A stretch of 64,000 nt of DNA from JAWKRB01 sp041389885 (GTDB taxonomy: Bacteria > Myxococcota_A > Polyangia > Polyangiales > Ga0077539): positions 56,978-120,977 of the forward strand of contig JAWKRB010000026.1 in assembly GCA_041389885.1 (NCBI GenBank), read 5' to 3'. Position 1 is the stretch's first letter. Every line of letters starts with the position of its first letter. The translations under genes and the position numbers were made by a program. This document shows positions 56,601 through 64,000 of this stretch, one piece after another. The notes below the pieces were generated by a model. That model had not been told where the DNA came from and ran no database searches. It saw only the letters and a program-made list of their open reading frames with translations.

Positions 56601-58712
56601 GTGACCCCGATGACCGCGAAACTCCTCCTCGAAATCGGCTGCGAAGAGCTGCCCACCTCCTTTCTCGACGGCGCGCTGGAGCAGCTCCTCGCGCTCCTCC
56701 CCGAAGAGCTGCGGCGCGCCCGCGTCGGCCACGGCGCGGCGCGCGCGCTCGGCACCGCGAGGCGCCTGGCGGTGGTCGTCGACGACGTGCAGGGCGAGGT
56801 CGAGGCGCGCGAAGAGGAGCTCCTCGGCCCCCCCGAGAGCGCCGCGAAGACCCCCGCCGGCGCCTGGTCCAGGGCCGCGGAGGGCTTCGCGAAGAAGAGC
56901 GGCGTCGAGACCGACGCGCTCGAGATCGTCGACACCCCCAAGGGGCGCTACCTCCGCGCCCTGAAGCGCACCCCCGGCGCGAAGACCGTCGACCTGCTCC
57001 CCGAGGTGCTCGCCGCGGCCTGCCGCCGGATCTCGTTCTCCAAGAGCATGCGCTGGGCAGACCTCGACGCGACCTTTGGGCGCCCGGTGCAGTGGCTCGC
57101 GGCGCTCTACGGCCGCGACGTGGTCCCCTTCAGCTTCGCGGGGCACACCGCGGCGCGCGCCACCCGCGGCCACCGCTTTCTCGCCCCAGAAACCTTCGAA
57201 CTCGAGAGCGCCGACGGCTACGCCGACGCGATGCTCCGCGCGCGCGTGCTCGTCGACCCGGCGCAGCGCCGGGACGCGCTGCTGCGGGCGCTGCTGGCGG
57301 CCGCCGAGGCCGAGGGCGGCGCGCTGAAGCGCGACGCGTTCCTCGAGGGCGAGGTGCTGGGGCTGGTCGAGCTCCCTCACGTCCTCGTCGGGCGCTTCGA
57401 CGAGCGGTTCCTCTCGCTCCCCGCGCTGCTCATCGAGAGCGTGATGCGCGGGCACCAGCGGTACTTCGCCGTCTCCAAGAAGGGCGACGCGAGCGCGCTG
57501 CTCCCGGTGTTCCTCACGGTGGTGAACACCGCCGAGGACCCCGCGCTGATCCGCCGCGGCAACGAGCGCGTGATGCGCGCGCGCCTCTCCGACGCCGCGT
57601 TCTTCGTCGAGCAGGACCGCCACTCCACCCTGAGCGACCGCGTCGCCTCCCTCGACGCCGTCGCGTTCCACGCGAAGCTGGGGTCGTACGGTGACAAGGT
57701 GCGGCGCCTCGAGCGCCTCGCGCCCTGGTTCGCCGAGCGCCTCGGCGCCGACCCCGAGAAGGCCCGCCGCGCGGCGACCCTCGCCAAGGCCGACCTCGTC
57801 AGCCTCGCCGTCGGAGAATTCCCGGAGCTCCAGGGGATCATGGGGGCGCACTACGCCGCGCACGACGGCGAAGACGCCCAGGTCTGCGACGCCATCGCGG
57901 CGCACTACCAGCCCAAGGGCGCGAGCGACGACGTCGCGAATGGCGCCGTCGCCGCGGCCCTGGCGCTGGCCGACCGCTTCGACACCCTCGTGGGCTGCCT
58001 CGGCGTGGGCCTGCGCCCCACCGGGAGCGAAGACCCCTTCGGCCTGCGGCGCATCGCCATCGGCGCGCTGCGCACGCTCCTCCAGCACCGCGCGCGGGTG
58101 GGCCTCAGCGAGGCCGCGGCCTTCACCTACGACGTGTTCCGCGACGAGGGCGGCGCGATGCTCGCGGCCTCGCAGAAGGACGGCGTCACCCGCGAGCAGG
58201 CCGTCGCGTCGGCGCGCGATTTCTGCAACGAGCGCCTCAAGGGCATTCTGGAAGAGCGCTTCGCGAAGGACGCCATCACCGCGTGCATGGCCGCGCGCCG
58301 CGAGGAGCCCGTCGACGTGGTCGAGCGCGCCGAGGCCCTCGGCGCCTTCTGGCAGACCCCCGCGGCCGAAGACCTCGCCGTGGCCTTCAAGCGCGTGTTC
58401 AAGATCTCCCGCGAGGCCCCCGAGGGAGAGCTCGACGCCGACGACCTCGCGCGGCTCACCGAGCCCGCCGAGCTCGCGCTCCTCGAGGCCTTCGCCTCGA
58501 CCCGCGCGCAGATGGACGCGCTCTTCGCCGCGCGGCGCTACGCCGAGGCCCTGGAGCTCATCGCGCGCTCCCTGCGCGGCCCCGTCGACCGGCTCTTCAC
58601 GGAGGTCTTCGTGATGGCCGAAGACCCCGCGCTCCGCGCCTCGCGGCTCAAGCTCCTCGGCCGCATCGCGGGCTCGGTCGGCGCCTTCGCGCGCTTCGAC
58701 ACCCTCGACTGA
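56601..58712 (+). CDS. glyS: Glycyl-tRNA synthetase beta subunit
   Basis: 703 residues from GTG 56601 (AAAGG upstream); ATG 56610 is an alternative. The start motif KLLLEIGCEELPTSFLDGAL is diagnostic of the bacterial alpha2beta2-type GlyS. Further conserved segments: RISFSKSMRWADLDATFGRP, VMRGHQRYFAVSKKGD, FFVEQDRHSTLSDRV and FGLRRIAIGALR; the C-terminal anticodon-binding domain ends RLKLLGRIAGSVGAFARFD. It joins the alpha subunit (GlyQ) to charge tRNA-Gly. No glyQ lies in this window, unlike the usual glyQ-glyS pair. It converges on the next gene with 3 bp between stops. Confidence 0.95.
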   Translation: MTPMTAKLLLEIGCEELPTSFLDGALEQLLALLPEELRRARVGHGAARALGTARRLAVVVDDVQGEVEAREEELLGPPESAAKTPAGAWSRAAEGFAKKSGVETDALEIVDTPKGRYLRALKRTPGAKTVDLLPEVLAAACRRISFSKSMRWADLDATFGRPVQWLAALYGRDVVPFSFAGHTAARATRGHRFLAPETFELESADGYADAMLRARVLVDPAQRRDALLRALLAAAEAEGGALKRDAFLEGEVLGLVELPHVLVGRFDERFLSLPALLIESVMRGHQRYFAVSKKGDASALLPVFLTVVNTAEDPALIRRGNERVMRARLSDAAFFVEQDRHSTLSDRVASLDAVAFHAKLGSYGDKVRRLERLAPWFAERLGADPEKARRAATLAKADLVSLAVGEFPELQGIMGAHYAAHDGEDAQVCDAIAAHYQPKGASDDVANGAVAAALALADRFDTLVGCLGVGLRPTGSEDPFGLRRIAIGALRTLLQHRARVGLSEAAAFTYDVFRDEGGAMLAASQKDGVTREQAVASARDFCNERLKGILEERFAKDAITACMAARREEPVDVVERAEALGAFWQTPAAEDLAVAFKRVFKISREAPEGELDADDLARLTEPAELALLEAFASTRAQMDALFAARRYAEALELIARSLRGPVDRLFTEVFVMAEDPALRASRLKLLGRIAGSVGAFARFDTLD

Positions 58713-58715
58713 CCC

Positions 58716-59939
58716 TCAATCCCCCGCGCGCCGCTCCGCCTCGGCGAGGCCCTGGGCGGCCTCGAGCAGCGCCTCGTCGTCGCCTCGCGCCACGGCCTCC
58801 AGCGCGATGCGCACCCGCGGCGTCGCGACGCCCTCGGCGGCGATGCGCATCCGCGCGCGCCCCGGCTCGTCGAGGGAGGCGCCGAGGGCGATCGCCGCCG
58901 CCGCGCGGCGCGCGCCGTGGGTGCGCGGGCTCTCGACGGCCTGCCAGAGCCGCTCCTCGGTGAGCGCGTGCTCGCGGTAGTGCGCGTCGCGGCTGCGGGC
59001 GGCCTCGCGCACGGCGTCGACCCAGGCCTCGGCGTCGCCGTCGGCGAGGGCGGGCAGGGAGAGCTGGACGTCGCTCGCGGAGAGTCGCTCCCGCGCGGCC
59101 TCGATGCGGGCGATGATCTCTCGCTGCCAGGCCGCGCGAGACTCCCGCGCGCTCATCGAGCCCGCGTGCCGCGGCGGCGCGAAGCGGACGTGAAACTCCA
59201 GCGACTCGCCGTCGACGAGGTTCACCCGCACGCCCTCGACCACGGGCTTCACCTCCGCGACGCGCGCCAGGGGGATCACCCGCTCGCGGCCGAACCACCG
59301 AAAGACCAGGGCGTCGTCGCCCACCGCGAGCTCGGCGCCGACGCTCCCCATGAAGACCGCGAAGGCCGCCCAGGCCATGAGCAGCGCGAACACCTCGGCG
59401 GGGGAGACGACGCGCTGGAGCCCCGCGGCGTTGGAGATCACGACGATGCCCGCGAAGCCCCAGGCGAGCCACGGCGGCAGCCTGGACGAGGCCGGCGAGT
59501 CGACGCGAAAGCGCGCCAGGGGCAGGGGCGTGACCTCCATGCGCTCGAGGAGCGCGCGGGCGGCGTGCGCGTCGGGGAGCAGGACCTCCAGCGGGCTCTC
59601 GGCGCCGCGAAGAAAGTGAACGGTCGCGCCGTCGGGGCCGGTGGTGAGGTAGACGAAGGAGAGCTCGCTGCGCCGGAGCGCCTCGCGGCCGTGAACGAAG
59701 AGCCGGTGGCGCGCGACGCTGACCCTCGAGCCGCCGCGCCTCGACCAGTGGCGCTGCACCAGCAGCGGGACCAGCGCCGCCAGGCACAGCAGCGCCCCCG
59801 AGGTGCCCAGCGTCGCGATGGGGAGCAGCGCGAAGAGCAGCATGAGCAGCGAGAGCCCCAGCGCGGCCGGGAGGCGGAGTCGCTGCGGGAGCACCCGCGC
59901 TTCGGGGAACTCCACGCGAGCCGGCGGCGGAGACGACAT
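58716..59939 (-). CDS. Membrane protein with PH-like domain, unknown function
   Basis: 407 residues from ATG 59939 (AAGGG ribosome site). Two membrane helices near the N-terminus (LGLSLLMLLFALLPIATLG and ALLCLAALVPLLV), a beta-rich segment (RVSVARHRLFVHGREALRRS), a second helix pair (WLAWGFAGIVVISNAAGL and VFALLMAWAAFAVFMGSV), then another beta-rich segment (DALVFRWFGRERVIPLARVA) like bacterial PH domains. The C-terminal third is helical with HEAT-like Ala/Arg/Glu repeats. No catalytic motif seen. Convergent with glyS and divergent from the acetyltransferase gene. Confidence 0.7.
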   Translation of the reverse strand: MSSPPPARVEFPEARVLPQRLRLPAALGLSLLMLLFALLPIATLGTSGALLCLAALVPLLVQRHWSRRGGSRVSVARHRLFVHGREALRRSELSFVYLTTGPDGATVHFLRGAESPLEVLLPDAHAARALLERMEVTPLPLARFRVDSPASSRLPPWLAWGFAGIVVISNAAGLQRVVSPAEVFALLMAWAAFAVFMGSVGAELAVGDDALVFRWFGRERVIPLARVAEVKPVVEGVRVNLVDGESLEFHVRFAPPRHAGSMSARESRAAWQREIIARIEAARERLSASDVQLSLPALADGDAEAWVDAVREAARSRDAHYREHALTEERLWQAVESPRTHGARRAAAAIALGASLDEPGRARMRIAAEGVATPRVRIALEAVARGDDEALLEAAQGLAEAERRAGD

Positions 59940-59989
59940 CGGGGACCCTTGCGCGGGATTGTGGAACGAAAGCACCCTCAGCCGCATCC

Positions 59990-60469
59990 ATGGAATTCGT
60001 GCACAGGCGGTGGTCCGCCCTCACCATCGATGAGCTGTACGCCGTGCTGGCGCTGCGCGCGGAGGTCTTCGTCGTCGAGCAGCGGTGCCCGTACCTCGAC
60101 CCCGACGGCGGTGACCCCCACGCGTCCCACCTGTGGATCCCCGGCGAAGATGGCCGCCCGCTCGCCTACACCCGAATCTTTCCCCCAGGCGCGCGCGACG
60201 ACTGCGCGGTCCTCGGGCGGGTGGTCAGCGCGCCGTCGGTGCGCGGTGAGGGCTTCGGCCGGACCCTCGTGGCAGAGGCCGTGCGGCGGTGCGAGGCGGA
60301 CTTCGAGGGCGACATCGCCCTCGGCGCGCAGAAGTACCTCGAGCGGTTCTACGCGAGCTTCGGCTTCGCGCGCTGCGGCGACGACTACCTCGAAGACGGC
60401 ATCGAGCACCTGCCGATGCGGCGACTTCGACGGCCCAACCGTGTCACCCTGGGGGGGGAGAGACGATGA
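59990..60469 (+). CDS. elaA: ElaA-family GNAT acetyltransferase
   Basis: 159 residues. The ElaA signature is clear: LYAVLALRAEVFVVEQRCPY then LDPDGGDPHASHLWI, with the acetyl-CoA-binding segment GRVVSAPSVRGEGFGRTLVA and the C-terminal QKYLERFYASFGFARCGDDY. Members acetylate an unknown amine substrate. The stop overlaps the ATG of the PPDK-like gene (ATGA, 60466-60469), so the two products are probably made together. An adjoining acetyltransferase recalls protein-lysine control of PEP- or acetyl-CoA-related enzymes, but that is inference. Confidence 0.9.
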   Translation: MEFVHRRWSALTIDELYAVLALRAEVFVVEQRCPYLDPDGGDPHASHLWIPGEDGRPLAYTRIFPPGARDDCAVLGRVVSAPSVRGEGFGRTLVAEAVRRCEADFEGDIALGAQKYLERFYASFGFARCGDDYLEDGIEHLPMRRLRRPNRVTLGGERR

Positions 60470-62277
60470 CCGCTCAGGCCAGATTCTTCGGCCCGCTCCT
60501 GGACGACGACGACGCTGACCCGACGCAAGAGTCCTTGGGCGGCAAGGGATTCGGGCTCTCGGTGATGGTGCGTCGGGGCTTCGCGGTGCCGCCGGGCTTC
60601 ACCCTCGACACCGGCTTCACGGCCGCGCTCCGCGCCCGGGGCGGCGCGCTCGACGAGGAGAGCCGGGGCGTGATCGAGGCGGCGCTCGCGCGGCTGGCGG
60701 CGGTCCCCGGCGGTCCGAGGCGCGTGAGCGTGCGCGCCTCGCCGGTGCACAGCATGCCCGGGATGCTCGACACCGTCCTCGACCTGGCCGACAGCGAGGT
60801 CCCCGACGCGGTCGAGCGGGTGCTCGCGAGCTGGGACCGCGAGCGCGCGCGCCGCTGGCGGGAGGAATTCTCCATCCCCGACGTCGCCCCCGCGATCGTC
60901 GTGCAGCGCATGGTCTACGGGGACCGGGGCGCGGCGAGCGGCACGGGCGTGGCCTACAGCCGCGACCCGCGCACCGGCGAGCCTCGCATCACCGGCGAGT
61001 TCCTCGCCCTCGCGCGGGGGCCCGAGCTCGTGGGCGGCCGCCGGGGAGGGATCTCGCTGAGCGTCGATCCCCTGGAGCCCGAGGCTCCCAGCTTCGCGAG
61101 GCTCTTCCCCGAGCTCTACGCCGCCCTCGCGAGCGACGTGCTCCAGCTGGAGTCGCACTTCGGGCAGGTGCCCAACGTCGAGTTCACCGTCGAGGAGGGC
61201 ACGCTGTGGTTCCTCCAGACCCGCCCCGCGGCGCTGACCCTGCGCGCGGCGGCGAGGGTCACCCGCGAGCTCGTGCAGCGCGGCTTTCTCTCGCCCGAGG
61301 AGGCCCTCCGCCGCATCGACCCCTGGGCGCTGCTCCAGCGCATGCACCGGCGCACCGACCCCGACGAGGCCCTCGTGGCCGAGAAGGCGGGGCGCCTCAT
61401 CGCCACGGGCCTCCCCGCGTCGCCCGGTCACGCGACGGGCGTGCTCGTGCTCGACCCCGACGAGGCCGTCACCCGCGCGCAGCGAGGCGAGGCGGTGATC
61501 CTCGTGCGGCGCGAGAGCCTCGCCGAGGACGTCGCGGGCATTCGCGCCGCCGAGGGCGTGCTCACCACCGCGGGTGGGCTCACCAGCCACGCCGCGGTCG
61601 TGGCGCGCTCCCTGGGCCGCTGTTGCATCACGGCGTGCACCAGCCTCGAGCTCGACCTCAACGCGCAGGTGATTCGCACGCGCGCGGCCCCGCGGCGCAC
61701 GATCCCGAGCGGCGCGGTGATCACCCTCGACGGCACCCGGGGGAGGGTCTTCGAGGGCAGCCTTCGCTCCCGCAGCGTGCTCAACGACCCTGACCTCACG
61801 GAGCTCCTGCGCATCGCCGACTCGCGGCGATCGACGCGGGTCTACGCGCTCGTGAGCAGCCGCGCCGAGCTCGCGACCGCGACCGAGCTCGGCGCCGACG
61901 GGGCCATCCTCGTGCTCGACGCCCTCGACGCCGAGGCGCTGGGCGGGCTCATCGCGGAGCTCGGCGAGGGAGCGACGACGCCCAGGGTGCTGCTCCCGCG
62001 CGGAGTCACCCGCCGCGAGCTCGAGTCGCTGAAGTCGACGCGCGCGTTCACCTCGGTGATCTCGTGGCCCGACCTCCCGGGAGACGCTCGGCTGGTCGCC
62101 GACTCGGTGCTCTTCGACCGCTGCCCCAGCGGCCTCGAGGCCGACGTGCTCTGCGGCGTGCGGGTCGGGAACGTCAGCCCCGTCGAGACCCTCCGCGCGG
62201 CGCGCGCGCTCGGCGTCGGCTTCGTCGCCTGCGCGCCCGAGCTCGCGCCGACCGCGCGCTGGGCCCTGGCGCAGTAG
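60466..62277 (+). CDS. Short pyruvate phosphate dikinase-like protein
   Basis: 603 residues, about 270 shorter than PPDK (~870-900). Present: the ATP-binding lobe with LGGKGFGLSVMVRRGFAVPP, VSVRASPVHSMPGMLDTVLD (PPDK has VRSGARVSMPGMMDTVLN) and VEFTVEEGTLWFLQTRPA; and the mobile phosphohistidine domain GVLTTAGGLTSHAAVVARSL with the phospho-acceptor His375. The C-terminal pyruvate/PEP-binding TIM barrel is reduced to about 150 residues (RVYALVSSRAELATATELGA onward) without the conserved PEP-site and Cys motifs. It may phosphorylate its own His from ATP yet cannot be assumed to make PEP. A regulatory or different phosphotransfer role is possible. Coupled to elaA upstream. Confidence 0.85.
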   Translation: MTAQARFFGPLLDDDDADPTQESLGGKGFGLSVMVRRGFAVPPGFTLDTGFTAALRARGGALDEESRGVIEAALARLAAVPGGPRRVSVRASPVHSMPGMLDTVLDLADSEVPDAVERVLASWDRERARRWREEFSIPDVAPAIVVQRMVYGDRGAASGTGVAYSRDPRTGEPRITGEFLALARGPELVGGRRGGISLSVDPLEPEAPSFARLFPELYAALASDVLQLESHFGQVPNVEFTVEEGTLWFLQTRPAALTLRAAARVTRELVQRGFLSPEEALRRIDPWALLQRMHRRTDPDEALVAEKAGRLIATGLPASPGHATGVLVLDPDEAVTRAQRGEAVILVRRESLAEDVAGIRAAEGVLTTAGGLTSHAAVVARSLGRCCITACTSLELDLNAQVIRTRAAPRRTIPSGAVITLDGTRGRVFEGSLRSRSVLNDPDLTELLRIADSRRSTRVYALVSSRAELATATELGADGAILVLDALDAEALGGLIAELGEGATTPRVLLPRGVTRRELESLKSTRAFTSVISWPDLPGDARLVADSVLFDRCPSGLEADVLCGVRVGNVSPVETLRAARALGVGFVACAPELAPTARWALAQ

Positions 62278-62286
62278 CGCGCGGGG

Positions 62287-62991
62287 TCAGTCGGTGTGCT
62301 GAATGAACCAGCGGCCGTCTTCGCGCACGAGCCTCGCGATCAGGCTCGCGCCGGGGCCGTACGTCATCGTCGCGCGGTCGCCCATGACCTCGATGGGAAA
62401 GCCCCGGGTCACGGCCTGATCCATCGCGTCGACCCGCTGCGCGACCTGATCCGCGCCCGCGCCGGACCACTCCTCCCGCAGCACGTCCGCCGCGGTGCGG
62501 GGCTCGCCGCCCTCCGCCGGCGCGGCCATGCCCGCGAGCCGCGCCCGCACGTCCCGCGACGCGAGCCCCAGGAGCACCTCCCAGCGCGATCGCCGAAACG
62601 CCCGCACGAACGATCGCAGCGTCTGCCGCGGCGTGTGCTGGGGGTAGAAATCGAGCGCCGCGGGGTCGAGCCTCCAGCGCCCGCCCTCGCTCCGCAGGGT
62701 GATCGCCTCGCCGTCGGGGAGCTCGAGGCGCGCGGTCACGCCGTCGTCGGAGCTCACCGCGCCGAAGGTCGACGCGAGGGCGCGCACCTCGTCGGGTCGC
62801 GCTCGCAGCGACGCCTCGAAGCGCTCGAAGGACATGCCCTCGCGCGCGGCTCGAGAGAGCAGCCGCCAGGCCTCGACCGCGCGACCCTCCCGCAGCGCCT
62901 CGGCGTAGGCGCGCGCCGTGTCGGCGGGCCCGGGCGCGGCGGTGACGCACGACAGGGTCGAGACCAGGGTGAACGCGAGGAGTGAGCGCAT
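62287..62991 (-). CDS. Lipoprotein of unknown function
   Basis: 234 residues. Lipobox STLSC (Cys15) after MRSLLAFTLV. The mature part starts with helices (DTARAYAEALREGRAVEAWR and LLSRAAREGMSFERFEASL), then two NTF2-like beta segments (TARLELPDGEAITLRSEGGR, ATMTYGPGASLIARLVREDG), the second ending WFIQHTD. The double alpha-plus-beta pattern suggests a small-ligand-binding or structural NTF2-like fold. No enzyme motif seen. Convergent with the PPDK-like gene, 9 bp apart. Confidence 0.78.
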   Translation of the reverse strand: MRSLLAFTLVSTLSCVTAAPGPADTARAYAEALREGRAVEAWRLLSRAAREGMSFERFEASLRARPDEVRALASTFGAVSSDDGVTARLELPDGEAITLRSEGGRWRLDPAALDFYPQHTPRQTLRSFVRAFRRSRWEVLLGLASRDVRARLAGMAAPAEGGEPRTAADVLREEWSGAGADQVAQRVDAMDQAVTRGFPIEVMGDRATMTYGPGASLIARLVREDGRWFIQHTD

Positions 62992-63037
62992 CGCTGCGGC
63001 GGAGACTATCCCTCGACGGCCGCGGCGACGAGGGTGA

Positions 63038-64000
63038 TCAGCCCACGCGCTTCGACACCTCGAGCGCGCTGCTCCCGTAGCCCCAGCGCAGCGCCGCGCG
63101 AACCGGCCCCGCGCGGTACAGCCCCGATGAGACCATCGCGCGCACGCCGTCCTGGATGACCCCCCGCGCGAGGGCCGGCCCGTCGATCTCGCGGAGCATG
63201 CGGGCGCGCCACCGCGGGCCCACCGCCGCGGTCATCCCGCCCGAGCGGAGCGCCGCCTCGCAGAGCTCCGCCGCGACGACGCCGCTGCGCAGCGCCTGCC
63301 AGATCCCCTCGCCGGTGAGCGGGTCGACGTGACGGCCCGCGTCGCCCAGGGCCAGCATCCCGACGGGGAGCGACGGCGACCGCAGCGCGCTGAGCGGGAG
63401 CTGCCAGCTCCGCACGGCGCCGACCCGCCGCGCCCGCGCGAAGCGCTCGGGGTGCCTCGCGAGAAAGTCGTCGAAGAGCCGCCGCAGCGGGAGACCCGCC
63501 GCGTGATAGCCGTCCATGCGGAGGTACACCCCGACGTTCTGCACGCCCTCGACCTCGGGAAAGATCCAGCCGTAGCCGTCGGGGAGCGACGGGTCGAACC
63601 AGTGCTCGCTGCACCGCGCGTCGGGGCCCGGTGAGACCCCTTCAAAGTACGCCGTGGCCGAGATCGCCAGGCCGCGTCCCCGCGGGTGCGCCCCCCCCGC
63701 CGCGCGCCACGCGATGGAGCCGGGGCCGTCGGCCGCGAGGATCGCCCGCGCGTCGCGCTCGCCCGCGTCGGTGCGCACGCCCACGGCGCGGCCGCCCTCG
63801 ACGATCGCCTCGCGCACGCGCACGCCCTCGACGACCTCGGCGCCCGCGCGTCGCGCGGCGTCGACGAGGAGCGCGTCGAGGCTCAGCCGAGGCACGATGC
63901 GCCCCGAGGCGCCGTAGTCCCTGCGAATCGCGCTGCCGTCCGGAAAGAGCGCGAGGGCCCCCCGCACCTCCGCGTGCGGCGTCGCGTCGAGGGCCTCGCC
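63038..64000 (-). CDS. Geranylgeranyl reductase-like FAD-dependent oxidoreductase (N-terminus outside window)
   Basis: The frame runs open to the window edge, so the start and the FAD-binding GxGxxG are missing; 320 residues are seen. Conserved C-terminal features are the second FAD motif GMLALGDAGRHVDPLTGEGI and the substrate region GYGWIFPEVEGVQNVGVYL, with DGPGSIAWRAAG and RDYGASGRIVPRLSLDALL earlier. These match the geranylgeranyl reductase/ChlP-type and related halogenase-like flavoproteins that reduce isoprenoid chains. Such enzymes in myxobacteria may act on menaquinone or other prenyl lipids. The exact substrate is unknown. Confidence 0.82.
   Translation of the reverse strand, partial: GEALDATPHAEVRGALALFPDGSAIRRDYGASGRIVPRLSLDALLVDAARRAGAEVVEGVRVREAIVEGGRAVGVRTDAGERDARAILAADGPGSIAWRAAGGAHPRGRGLAISATAYFEGVSPGPDARCSEHWFDPSLPDGYGWIFPEVEGVQNVGVYLRMDGYHAAGLPLRRLFDDFLARHPERFARARRVGAVRSWQLPLSALRSPSLPVGMLALGDAGRHVDPLTGEGIWQALRSGVVAAELCEAALRSGGMTAAVGPRWRARMLREIDGPALARGVIQDGVRAMVSSGLYRAGPVRAALRWGYGSSALEVSKRVG

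Overview
The window is about 70% GC, with strongly GC-biased third codon positions that open long meaningless frames on the other strand. The gene set points to a myxobacterium or close relative (Myxococcota, probably Polyangia): a giant TPR protein, a large kinase-AAA-TPR regulator, many lipoproteins with Asp/Gly-rich Ca-binding-like repeats, a MYXO-CTERM-like tail, a fused MFS/spermidine synthase, a GYF/AgmX-like protein and a PrkA kinase. This is inference from content; no 16S gene is present. I see no CRISPR array, transposase, integrase or prophage.

Layout. 1-7.9 kb: C-terminal 2634 residues of a giant TPR protein with a degenerate M48-like end. 8-12.6 kb: rimK and an enoyl-CoA hydratase-like gene, divergent from tsaE and prkA. 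12.5-16.3 kb: minus-strand unit of a ribbon-helix-helix regulator, lepA and lepB, with a good promoter overlapped by a palindrome. 16.3-19.2 kb: two Ca-binding-like lipoproteins and a frameshifted RluB-type pseudouridine synthase. 19.27 kb: initiator tRNA with its own promoter and a strong terminator. 19.4-34.2 kb: ten tightly packed minus-strand genes. The upstream six (DUF58, TgpA-like transglutaminase, MoxR ATPase, TPR protein, two paralogous secreted proteins of unknown family) are joined by 4-bp overlaps or a short gap; fused MFS/spermidine synthase, redoxin lipoprotein, ABC1/UbiB-like kinase and a PPP-type phosphatase follow. 34.6-40.4 kb: NlpC/P60-like lipoprotein, MYXO-CTERM protein coupled to a PAS histidine kinase, purE-purK, and a methyltransferase. 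40.5-46.3 kb: VWA/TSP3-repeat lipoprotein translationally coupled to a kinase-cyclase-like-AAA-TPR regulator. 46.7-52.6 kb: central-carbon block icd, usp, mdh, sucC, sucD, ndk. 52.6-56.5 kb: minus-strand trio of pseudokinase/GYF/AgmX-like membrane protein, SctJ/YscJ-like lipoprotein, and a PqqD-like/HFCD-flavoprotein/methyltransferase fusion. 56.6-64 kb: glyS, a membrane protein, an ElaA-type acetyltransferase coupled to a short PPDK-like protein, a lipoprotein, and the C-terminal part of a geranylgeranyl-reductase-like flavoenzyme.

Three genes (rluB-like, the large kinase gene, sucD) carry frame disruptions, mostly 1-nt changes in short G or C runs. SucD is an essential TCA enzyme and its disruption is self-compensating, so residual consensus errors are the simplest explanation. 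Protein endings in those genes should be read with that in mind.

The most unusual material is the 52.6-56.5 kb trio, the pair of paralogous secreted proteins at the end of the MoxR/DUF58/transglutaminase operon, and the short PPDK-like protein coupled to an acetyltransferase.
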